64,000 nucleotides of DNA from Sapria himalayana (lineage: Eukaryota; Streptophyta; Magnoliopsida; Malpighiales; Rafflesiaceae), in NCBI GenBank assembly GCA_029783825.1, contig JAREIK010003345.1, positions 157,783 through 221,782 of the forward strand, written 5' to 3'. A program made the position numbers and the translations under genes. Shown here piece by piece: positions 32,851-44,300 of the stretch. The notes beneath the pieces were generated by a model, which did no database searches, had not been told where the DNA came from, and worked only from the letters and a program-made list of their open reading frames with translations. The first letter of the stretch is position 1. Every line of letters starts with the position of its first letter.

Positions 32851-34535
32851 TAATAAAATAACAATATTTAGTTATCTCACCTTTAAAAATATAATAATTT
32901 TTAAATTATTTTCAAATGTAAATATAATATTTAGTTATAATAATCTTTATAATTATATAACATGTAAATTCAATATAAAGTTTTTATTGATAAATATTCT
33001 AATAATGATGAAAAAATAACTTAATAATCTATTATTAATAAGATAGATATCAATTAAAATATATTTACAAAACCTAAATTGATTTAGATGCAAAGCAAAA
33101 TATATTACTATATGATAATTTTTTGTTTTGAAATTTTTTTTCTTTTAAAAAGTTTATCTATATTATTTTGATGAAAAATAATTTATATAAATTATATTTG
33201 TGTAACTCATAATTTATTTTGTAATTAATATTTATATAAAAATAAACAAATAAATAATTAAATTTGAATATTTAAAATTAAAATGAAAAAAAATTAGATT
33301 TATTATTTATTATTTATGGATATTATTTTAATTTAAATTAGATCTGTCTCACTAATAATTTATTTTGTAATTAATATTTTTATAAAAATAAACTGATAAA
33401 TAATGTAAATAAAAATTTAAAATTATATTGAATAAAAATTAAAATGAGATTTATGAATTATTATTAATGTTTACATGTTTAATAGTTTGTGTATTTAGAG
33501 GTTTTGTCATTTAGGAGTTTAGCAATTTATGTTTTTAGGCATTTAGTGGTTTATAGGTTTTACTTAAATAATGAAATAACAAAAAAAATATTTTTGATAT
33601 TTTTTCACATTTTCAAAGGTTATAACCTTTGAAAATATTAAAATTTTAAATTTTTTTAAAAATGTGAATACAATATTTAGTAATAATAATCATTATAATT
33701 ATATATAATAGAAACTAAATATAAACAATTTTATTGATAGATATGATATCAATTATCATAAAATAAATTAATATGCCATTATTAATATGATAGGTATAAA
33801 TTAAAATATAATTAAAAACCTAAAATTATTCAAAAACAAGGTAAAATTTATTACTAAATAATAATTTTTGTTTTTAATTTTTGCTTATTTTTATAAGCTT
33901 ATATTTTTTTTTGATAAAAAATAAATTATTTAAATTATATTTGTATCACTCATAATTTATTTTGTAATTGATATTTCAATATATTATTTAAATTATATTT
34001 AAGGTTTACAAGTTTAAAGGTTTAATTATTTAGGAGATTTGGGGTTTTAAAGTTTAGAGATTTATGTGTTTAGGCATTTAATGGTTTATAAGTTTTATCT
34101 AAACAATGATATAACAAAAACTTTATTTTTGTTATTTTTTATAATTTTTCAAGGTTATAACCTTTGAAAATATAATAATTTTTAAATTTTTTTTACATGT
34201 GAATACTATATTAAACATTTATATTGATATATATTATATAAATGATCAAAAAATAAATCAATAAACTATTGTTAATAAGAAAGATTTTATTTAAAATATA
34301 TTTGCAAAACATAAATTTATTCAAAATCAAAATAAAATATATTACTAAATAATAATTTATTTGATGTTTTGCTTCTTTTTATAAGTTTATATTTTTTTTT
34401 ATTAAAATTAAATTATTTAAATTTTATTTGTCTTCTTCATAATTTATTTTTAATTTATAATTCTATAAAAATAAACTAATAAATAATTATATTAAAAATT
34501 TAAAACTATAATGAATACAAATAAAATATAGATTT

Positions 34536-34564
34536 ATTATTTATTATTTATTATTTATTATTTA
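34536..34564. repeat. Short (TTTATTA)n run
   Basis: Four consecutive TTTATTA units where ordinary monomers have one or two before TTTAGGGTATACC. Small slippage expansion. Confidence 0.75.
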
Positions 34565-37159
34565 GGATATACTAGTTTAATGGTTTAAGTATTTATTTGT
34601 TTTGGGGTTTAGTGATTTAAGTGTTTAGGCATTTAGTGATTTATAGTATTTATTTAAAGAATGAAAAAATATAAAAATTAATTTTTTGATTTTATTTTTA
34701 ATTTTTGAATGTTATAACCTTTGAAAATATAATAATTTTTAATTTTATAAAATGTGAATATAATATTTATTTATAATAATATTAATAATTATATATAATG
34801 TAAACTTAATATAAATAATTTTATTAATACATATTATAATAATGATCAATAAAAAATTAATAAACTATTATTAATAAGAATGATATAAATTAAAATATAA
34901 TTACAAAATCTAAAATGATTCAAAATCAAAATAAAATATATTACTAAATAATAAATTTTTGTTTTTAAAATTGTGCCTATTTTTATAAGGATATATATAT
35001 TTTTTGATGAAAAGTAAATTATTTATATTAGATCTCTCTCACTAATAATTTATTTTGTAATTGATTTCTCTATAAAAATAAATTGATAAATAATTAAGAT
35101 AAAAATTTAAAATTATTCTTAATAAAAATTAAATTGAGATTTTTGATTTTTTATTAATGTACACATGTTTAATGGTTTAAGTAATTAAAGATGTTGTCAT
35201 TTAGGAGTATAGCAATTTATGTTTTTAGGCATTTAGTGGTTTATATGTTTTTTTAAATAATAAAATAATAAAAAAAAATTTGTAATTTTTTCTAATTTTC
35301 AGAGGTTATAACATCTGAAAATATAATAATATTTAAAATTTTTTGAAATGTGAATATAATATTTAGTTATTTTAATATTAATAATTATATATCATATAAA
35401 TTAAATATTAACAATTTTATTGAAATATAATATAATAATGATTAAAAATTAAATTAATAAACTATTAATAATAAGATAGATCTTAATTAAAAATATTTAC
35501 AATACCCAAATCAATTCAGGATTAAACTATAATATATTAATGTATAATAATTTTAAATTTTTAAATTTTTACTTCTTTTATAAGAGTATATTTTTTTGAT
35601 TAAAAATAAATTATTTAAATTATATTTGTCTCACTTATAATTTATTTTGTAATAAATATTTTATAAAAATAAACTAATAAATAATTAAAATCAATATTTA
35701 AAATTATATTAAATGAAATAAATATTAGATTTATTAATTATTAAGTAGTATATAGCGGTTTAATGGTTTATGTATTTAGGAGGTTACATTTTTACCTATA
35801 TATGCATTTAGTGGGTTATATGTTTTATTTAAAAAATAAAATAACAAAAAATTTATTTTTGTTATTTTTTGATATTTTCAAAGGTTATAACATATGAAAA
35901 TACAATAAATTTTAAATTTTTTTATAAAGTGAATACAATCTTTATTTATTATAATCATTATATTTATATATCGTAAAAATTCAATATTAACAATTTTATT
36001 GATAAATATTCTAATAATGATCAAAGAATAAATTAATAATCTATTATTAAAAAGATAGATACCAATTAAAATATATTTACAAAACCTAAAATGATTAAGA
36101 AGCAAAGCAAAATATATTACAATATAAGAATTTTTTTTTTAATTTTTTTTATTTTTAAAAATTTTTTGTATATTTTTTTGATGAAAAATAATTTATGTAA
36201 ATTATATTTGTCTAATTCATAATTTATTCTGTAATTAATATATTTATAAAAATAAACAAATAAATAATTAAAATGAATATTTAAAATTATAATGAAAAAA
36301 AATGAGATTTATTATTTATTTTTTAGGAATGCTGGTTTAATTTAAATTAGATATTTCTCACTAATGATTTATTTTGTAATTAATTTTTCTATAAAAATAA
36401 ACTGATAAATATTTAAAATAAAAATTTAAAATTATACTGAATAAAATTTAAAATGAGTTTTATGATTTATTATTATTGTATACCAGTTTAATGGATTAAG
36501 TATTTAGAGGTATTTTCATTTATGATTTTACCGATTTATGTTTTTAGGCTTTTAGTGGTTTATAGGTTTTATTTAAAAAAATAAAATATCAAAAAAAATT
36601 TCAATAATATTTTCCCATTTTCATAGGTTATAACCTTTGAAAATATAGTAATATTTAAAATTTTTTGAAATGTGAATACAAAACTTAGTTATAATAATAT
36701 TAATAATTATATATCATATAAATTCAATACAAACAATTTTATTGATATATATTATAATAATGATCAAACGTAAATTTATAAACTATTGATATTAAGATAG
36801 ATATAAATTAAAAAATAATTACAAAACCCAAAATGATTCAAAATTATAGTAAAAAATATTTCTGGAAAACAATTTTTAATTTTTAATTTTTTACTTCTTT
36901 TATAAACAGATATATTTTTTAAATTATATTTGTCACACTCATGATTTATTTTGTAATAAATATTTCTATAAAAATAAACTAATAAATAATTAAAATGTAT
37001 ATTTAAAATTATAATAAATTGAATTAAAATTTAGATTTATTAATTATTAAGTAATATATAGCGGTTTAATGATTTATTAATTATTTAATGGTTTAATAAT
37101 AAACTAATAAATATAATGGTTTAATGGTTTATTAAATTATTAAGTAGTATATTTAAAAT

Positions 37160-37200
37160 AGTTAAATCAGTAAACTCCTAAAGAGTTTACTGATTTAACT
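37160..37200. other. Perfect 18-bp hairpin with 5-nt loop
   Basis: AGTTAAATCAGTAAACTC (37,160-37,177), loop CTAAA, then its exact reverse complement (37,183-37,200). The right arm is the normal monomer tail. The left arm and the ~90 bp before it (repeated GGTTTAATGGTTTATTAA and AATAAACTAATAAA phrases, 37,060-37,155) are an inverted and scrambled copy of the same tail, inserted by a template switch. Confidence 0.9.
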
Positions 37201-38318
37201 GTGCATGCATTTAGTGGATTATAAGTGTTATTTTAAAAAAAATATCAAAAAATTTATCTTTTTTATTTTTTGATATTTTCAAAGGAACCTTTGAAAATAT
37301 AATAATTTTTAAATTTTTTTCCAAAGTGAATACAATATTTCATTATAATAATCATTATATTTATATATCATATAAATTCAATATAAATATTTTTATTGAT
37401 AAATATTCAACTAATGATCAAAGAATAAATTAATAATCTATTATTAATAAGATAGATATCAATTTAAATATAATTACAAAGCCTAAAATGATTCAGAAAT
37501 AAAGCAAAATATATTACTATATAATAATTTTTTGTTTTGAATTTTTTTTCTTTTAAAAACAGTATCTATATTTTTTTGATAAAAAATAATTGTATACATT
37601 ATATTTTTCTAACTCAATTTATTTAGTAATTAATAAATATATAAAAATAAACGAATAAATAATTAAAATTAATATTTTAAATTATAATGAAAAAAATATT
37701 ATTGAGATTTATTATTTATTATTTAGGGTATACCGGTTTAAAATGATTATCTATTTAAGGTTTTCGAGATTTAGGAGTTATTGATTTAAGTATTTAGGCA
37801 TTTAGTGGTTTATAGGATTAATTTAAACAATGAAATAACAAAAAAAAGTATTTATGTTATTTTTTTACATTTTCAAAGGTTATAACATTTGAAAATATAA
37901 TACTTTTAATTTTTTTTTAAAATGTGAATAAAATATTTAGTAATAATAATCATTATAATTATATATAATATAAACTAATTATCAATAATTTTTTTGATAG
38001 ATATGATAACAAATATCAAAAAATAAATTAATAAACTATTATTAATATGATAGATATAAATTAAAAAATAATTACAAAACCTAAAATGATTCAAAATCAA
38101 TGTAAAATTTATTACTAAATAATAATTTTTCGTTTTTAAATTTTTACTTATTTTTATAAGATTATATTTTTTTATTAAATTTAAATTATTAATATTATAT
38201 TTGTCTGACTAATTATTTATTTTGTAATTAATATTTATATAAAAAATATACTATTAAATATTTAAAATGAATATTTAAAATTATAATGAATACAAATTAA
38301 AATGACATTTAAGCTTTA

Positions 38319-38899
38319 TTATTGTTGTATATGTAATTTATTTTTTGATAATCTATTTGTATAACCAAATATTTTTTCTTTTTTTATATTTTCATGTAAA
38401 TGCAGGAAAAAAAATATTAAGAGGCCGGGGATGTAGCAGTAGCACAATAACGGAGGTCTCGCTGACCAGATAGTGGGCTGAAATTGGATCAGAGCCTAAC
38501 CCATCTCATGATCCGACCCGCTCAGGTTAAATGAACCGAAAGAAATTTTAATATAAAATGTTTTGTAATTTTATTTTCGGGTCACAGTTTTTAGACCCGT
38601 GGAACCATTCATCATCTCTCTCTCTTCTCTCTGTGTGAATTATCGTGACTATTTTGTGTGCTGCATACTGTAAGACATTTCTATTGGTTTAATATGTAAC
38701 GCATAAGCATTTCCTGGTGGATTTAGCTAGTCATACTGAGCGACTAGCGAACAACGTTATCTTCGGTGTTTATTTCTCGTTTTTAAATTCTATCATGGAT
38801 GGTTACTAAATTGGGATATATATATTGCTTGTTTTCTGTTGTTTCTGTGTTTGTGTATCTGAATCTCAATACCGTGGAAGCATAATTGCACAACAATTA
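38319..38899. mobile_element. 575-bp foreign insertion flanked by TTA duplications
   Basis: The insertion spans 38,322-38,896 between TTA (38,319-38,321) and TTA (38,897-38,899). Removing it plus one TTA restores the satellite phrase TTTATTATATATGGTATA. Its ends are TTGTTGT and ACAACAA, 7-bp inverted termini that continue weakly (ATATGTAATT versus GCAATTATGC). The interior is gene-like: a polypyrimidine stretch ending ATGTAAATGCAG followed by GAAAA, resembling a 3' splice site; a G+C-normal segment (38,420-38,530); CTCTCTCTCTTCTCTCT (~38,616), like a plant 5' UTR; and mixed sequence to CCGTGGAAGCATAATTGCAC. No coding frame is recognised. It could be a small DNA transposon carrying a gene fragment. 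Confidence 0.55.
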
Positions 38900-39270
38900 T
38901 ATATGGTATATCGATTTAATGGATCGATTATTTAGGTGTTTTGTCGTTTAGGAGTTTAGCAATTTATATTTTTAGGCATTTAGTGGTATATATGTTTTAT
39001 TTATATAATAAAAATAATTTTTTTTTTTGATTTTTTTTATATTTTCAATGGTTACCTTTGAAAATAAAATAATTTTTAAAATCTTTTGAAATGTGAATAC
39101 CATGTATAATTAAATTAACCTTATTAATTATATATCATATAAAATCAATATAAATAATTTTAATGATATATATTATAATAATGATCAAAAATTAAATTAA
39201 TAAACTATTATTAATAATATAAATATTAATTAAAATAAACAAATAATTAATAAGATTATATATTCAAAAT
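38900..39270 (-). repeat. Satellite, reverse, last part before switch J2
   Basis: Remainder of the interrupted monomer plus part of a 'B' variant (ACCATGTATAATTAAATTAA near 39,098). The dyad core at ~39,053 has lost three central bases (GGTTACC). It ends in filler at 39,240-39,270. Confidence 0.85.
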
Positions 39271-39335
39271 TTATTTTACAATAATAAACTAATAAACTAT
39301 AAATCAGTTTATTTTACAATAATATGATATTAATA
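39270..39335. other. Satellite orientation switch J2 (reverse to forward) with duplicated filler
   Basis: TTTATTTTACAATAATA occurs at 39,270-39,286 and again at 39,308-39,324, separated by AACTAATAAACTATAAATCA-type filler. The left side is a reverse 'B' monomer and the right side a forward 'D' monomer, so the two sides are not mirror images. The short direct repeat in filler suggests template switching during repair. Confidence 0.75.
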
Positions 39336-42300
39336 TATCTTATTTTGATTTTATTTTTTATTTTGAATCTATATGATATATAAATATAATGATTATTATA
39401 ATTAAATATTGAATACACTTTGAAAAAAATTTAAAAGTATTATATTTTCAAAGGTTATAACCTTTGAAAATATGAAAAAATAACAAAAATACATTTTTTG
39501 TTATTTTATATTTTAAATAAAATCTATAAACCTCTAAATGCATACACAATTAAATCACTAAACACCTAAATACATAAACCATTAAACTGCTATATAATAA
39601 ATAATAATTAATAAATCTAATATTAATTTCTATTTATTATAGTTTTTAATATTCATTTTAATTATTTATAAGTTTATTATAAAATAAATAATGAGTGTGA
39701 CAAATATAATTTAAATAATTTATTTTTAATCTAGAAAAATATATACGCTTATAAAAGAAATAAATATTTAAAAATTAAAAATTATTTTCCAGAAATATAT
39801 TTTACTTTAATTTTGAATCAATTTAGGTTTTGTAAATATTTTTTAATTAATATCTATCTTATTATTAATAGTTTATTAATTTAATTTTTTATCATTATTA
39901 AAATATCTATCAATAAAATTATTTATATTGAATTTATATCAAATATAATTATTAATATTATTATAACTAAATATTGTATTCACATTTCAAAAAATTTTAA
40001 ATATTATTATATTTTCAAAGGTTATGACATATGAAATTGAGAAAAATTTACAAAATTTTCTTTTGTTATTTTATTGTTTAAATAAAAACTATAAACCACT
40101 AAATTCCTAAAACCATAAATCTCTAAACTCCTAAATGACAAAACCACTAAATACTTAAATAATTAAACTGGTATACATATATAATAAATCATAAATTTCA
40201 TTTTAAATTTTATTCAGTTTAATTTTAAATTTTTATTTTAATTATTTATCAATTTATTTTTATAGAAATATTAATTACAAAATAAATTATTAGTTAGATA
40301 AATCTAAATTAATTTAAACCGGTATACCCTAAATAATAAATAATAAAACTCATTTTTTTTTCATTATAATTTTAAATATTCATTTTAATTATTTATTTGT
40401 ATATTTTTAATAAATATTAATTACAAAATAAATTATGAGTAAACAAATATAATTTATATAAATTATTTTTCATCAAAAAAATATAGATAAATTTTTAAAA
40501 ACAAATTTCAAAACAAAAAATTATTATATAGTAATATATTTTGCTTTGCTTCTGAATCATTTTAGGGTTTTTAATTATATTTTAATTGATATCTATATTA
40601 TTAATTATAGATTATTAATTTATTTTTTGATCATTATTAAAATATTTTTCAATAAAAATGTTTATATTGAATTTATATGATATATAAATATAAATATTAT
40701 TATAACTAAATATACTATTCACTTTTAAAAAAAAAATTTTAAAATTATTATATTTTCAAAGATTATAACATTTGAAAATGTCAAAAAATACAAAAAAATA
40801 ATTTTTTTTGGTACTTCATTGTTTAAATAAAACCTATACACCACTAAATGTCTAAGCACTTAAATCACTAAACTACAAAATCCCGATACCCCTATATAAT
40901 TAATCCTTTAAACCGGTATACCCTAAATAATAATTAATAAATCTCAATTTTATTTGTTTTCATTTTAATTTAAAAAATTCATTTTAATTGTTTAGTTTTA
41001 TATATATATATATATATTAATTATATAATAAATTATTAGTAAAAAATATAAGTTATAAAAATTATTTTTCATCAAAAAAAATAGATAAGCTTATAAAAAG
41101 AATAAAAATTTAAAAACAAATAATTATTATTAAGTAATATATTTTGCTTTGCTTTTGAATCATTTTAGGTTTTGATATTATATTTTAAGTAATATCAATC
41201 TTATTCATAATAGATTTTTAATTTTTTTTTGATAATTATAAGAATACCTATCAATAAAATTATTTATATTGAATTTATATGATATATAATTATTATGATT
41301 ACTATAAATTTATATTGTATTCACTTTTGAAAAGAAATTTAATAATTATTATATTTTCAATGGTTATAACCTTAAAAATGAGAAAAAATATTAAAAATAA
41401 ATTTTTGTTATTTCATTTTTAAAATAAAATCTATAGATCATTAAATGCTTACTTACAAATAATATTTGAAAATTAAATATTATTATTTAGTAATATATTT
41501 TGATTTGATTTTGAATCATTTTGTGTTATGTAAATATATTTTAATTAATATTAATATTATTAAAAATAGTTTATTAGTTTAATTATTCATCATTATTATA
41601 CTATCTATCATTAAAATTATTTAAATTGAATTTATATGATATATAATTAGTAAAATTAATTTAATTATACATGGTAATCACATCACAAAAAATTTTAAAA
41701 ATTATTTTATTTTAAAAGGTTATAACATTTGAAAATCAAATAAAATCAAGAAAAAATTTCTTTATTTTTATTATATAAATAAAAACTATAAACCACTAAA
41801 TGCCTAAAAACATAAATTGCTAAACTCCTAAATGACATAACCCCTAAATTAACAATCCATTAAACCGGTATACTATATATAATAAATCATAAATCTCATT
41901 TTAATTTGTATTCATTATAATTTTAAATATTCATTTTAATTATTTATTAGTTTATTTTTTATAGAAATATTAATTTAAAAATAAATAAAGAGTGAGACAA
42001 ATATAATTTTAATAATTTATTTTTAATCAAAAAATAAATATAATTTTATAAAAAGAAGTATAAATTTAAAAACAAAAAATTATCATTTAGTAATATATTT
42101 TACTTTGATTTTGAATCATTATACGTTTTGCATTTATATTTTAATTGCTATTAATCTTATTAATAATAGTTTATTAATTTAATTTTTGGTCATTATTATA
42201 ATATCTATCAATAAAATTACTTATATTGAATTTAAATGTCTTATAAATATTAAGATTATTATAACTAAATATTATATTTACATTTGAAAAAAATTTAAAA

Positions 42301-43977
42301 ATTATTATATTTTCAAAGGTTATAACCTTCAAAAATGATAAAAAATCACAAAAATAATTTTTTTATTATTTTTATATTTAAATAAAACTTATAAACCACT
42401 AAATGCCTAATAATTTAAATATCATGACTTTTTAACCCCAAAACCCCCTAAATACTTAAACCATTAAACCTATATACCCTAAATAATAAATAATAAATTT
42501 CATTTTTATTTGTATTCATTATAATTTTAAATATACATTTTAATTATTTTTTAGTTTATTTTTATAGAAATATTAATTACAAAATAAATAATGAGTGAGA
42601 CATAATTTAAAAATATTATTTTTTATGAAAATAAAATAAGCTTATAAAAATAAACAAAATTTCAAAAATTTAAAATTTTATTTAGTAATATAATTTACTT
42701 TGATTTTGAATTATTTCGTGTTCTACAAATATATTTTAATTAATATCTATCTTATTAATAATAGTTTATTAATTTATTTTTCAATCATTATATTAATATA
42801 TATTAATAAAATTGTTTATATTAAATTTACATCAAATATATTTATTAAGATTATTATAACTGAGTATTGTATTCTTATTTTAGAAAGATTAAAAAATTAT
42901 TATATTTTCAAAGGTTATAACATTTGAAAATCACGAAAATTAATAAAAATAAATTTTTTGTTATTTCATTGATTAAATAAAACCTATAAACACCTAAATG
43001 TGCAGACATATAAATCAATAAACTCATTAACCCCTAAACCACAAAAAACCTAAACAATTAAATAGTTATACCCAAAATAATAAATCATAAATCTCATTTT
43101 TATTAGTATTCATTATAATTTTAAATATACATTTTATATTATTTATTAGTTTATTTTTAATGAAATATAAATTAAAAAATAAATTATTTTTGAGAAAAAT
43201 ATAATTTAAATATTTTATTTTTCATCAAAAAATATATAGGCTTATAAATGGACATTAAAATTTAAAAATTTAAAATTAATATTTCGTAAAATATTTCACT
43301 TTGATTTTGAATCATTTTAGGTTTTGAAAATATATTTTAAACAATATTTATCTTTTTATTAATTGTTTATTAATCTTTTGTATGATCATTATTATAATAT
43401 ATATCAATATAATTATTTATATTGAATTTACATGATATATAAATATTAAGATTATCTTAACTAAATATAGTATTCACATTTAAAAAAATTTTAAAAATTG
43501 TTATAGTTTGAAAGGTTATATCCTTCAAAAATAAGAACAAATAACAAAAAAAAAATCTGTTATTTTATTTTTTAAATAAAACCTATAAACTACTAAATGT
43601 CAAACACTTAATTCACTAAATTCTTAAATCCCAAAACTCCTAAATATATAATCTTTTAAACCTGTATATTTTATCTTATTAATAATTGTTTTATTTAATA
43701 TCTATCTTATTAATATATTTTACTTTTATTTTGAATCATTTTAGGTTTGCAAATAAATTTTATTTAATATCTACCATATTAATAATAGTTTATTAATTTA
43801 TTTTTTGATCATTAATATATTATATTTCAAAATAATTGTTTATATTAAATTTACATGATACATAATTATTAAGATTATCATAACTAAATATAGTATTCAC
43901 ATATAAAAAAAATTTAAAAATTTATATATTATCAAAGTTATATATAAACTTATAAATTTTAAATAAAACTTATAAAC
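39335..43977 (+). repeat. Satellite array, forward block 3
   Basis: Forward monomers with cores near 39,457 (32 bp perfect), 40,024, 40,765, 41,366, 41,721, 42,321, 42,918 and 43,519, and a broken one near 43,938. The order and variants match 0.6-4.68 kb at a fairly constant offset of about 38.8-38.9 kb. It keeps parts deleted there (40.0 versus 1.15 kb) and lacks parts kept there (41,455 versus 2.45 kb). At 43,593-43,600 it has CTAAATGT without the hAT element, the unoccupied equivalent of the copy-1 site. A duplicated, shortened unit lies at 43,670-43,760. No gene is seen. Confidence 0.88.
39442..39473. other. Best-preserved 32-bp satellite dyad (example 2)
   Basis: Perfect spacer-free inverted repeat, ATATTTTCAAAGGTTA plus its complement. 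It is identical to the one at 16,685-16,716 although the flanking monomers lie in opposite orientation. Confidence 0.95.
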
Positions 43978-44065
43978 AATATAGGTATTTATGGGCTTTG
44001 GGGTTTAGGAGTTTAAAGATTTATGTATTTAGGCATTTAATGGTTTATAAGTTTTATTTAAACAA
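43960..44065. other. Satellite orientation switch J3: fold-back with ~70-bp loop
   Basis: TTTAAATAAAACTTATAAAC (ends 43,979) is followed about 60 bp later by its reverse complement, GTTTATAAGTTTTATTTAAA (from ~44,042). The arms continue outward as mirror copies of the same monomer variant for about 250-300 bp: TAGTATTCACATATA on the left against TATATGTGAATACTA on the right, and both sides share the ATGATAATC/ATGGTAATC region. Indels in the left arm remove most of its dyad core. This is a typical hairpin-type inverted duplication. Confidence 0.8.
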
Positions 44066-44199
44066 TGATATAACAAAAAATTTATTTTTGTTATTTTTTC
44101 TAATTTTTAAGGTTATAACCTTTGAAAATATAACAATTTTTGAATTTTTTATATATGTGAATACTATATTTAGTTATGGTAATCTTAATAATTATATAT

Positions 44200-44300
44200 C
44201 ATGTTAATTCAATATAAACAATTATATTGAATTATTAATGATCAAAAAATATATTTTCAAATAAAATATATCATGTTAATTCAAAAAATATTGATAGATA
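44200..44300 (-). repeat. Duplicated fragment inside a monomer
   Basis: ATATCATGTTAATTCAA and AATGATCAAA each occur twice within 100 bp (44,195-44,250 and 44,265-44,318). The monomer is lengthened accordingly. It lies close to the J3 fold-back and may belong to the same rearrangement. Confidence 0.65.

Larger units (their letters stand above)
31706..38318 (-). repeat. Satellite array, reverse block between the island and the 38.3-kb insertion
   Basis: Reverse monomers with cores near 31,821, 32,426, 33,621, 34,158, 34,715, 35,309, 35,888, 36,630, 37,286 and 37,881. The core near 32,878 is broken. The core at 37,286 has lost four central bases (AAAGGAACCTTT). Local oddities are a G-run tract and 12-bp minisatellite near 32.7-32.85 kb, a (TTTATTA)n run near 34,540-34,561 and a hairpin at 37,160-37,200. 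Fused GTTTAATTTAAATTAGAT units occur near 33,330 and 36,340. No gene is present. Confidence 0.9.

Noticed and set aside
43998..44207. Open frames 43,998-44,207 and 61,711-61,998 on the + strand
   Set aside because: Both run through the telomere-like track and dyad core of reverse monomers. Composition is extreme and no domain or codon signal is visible.
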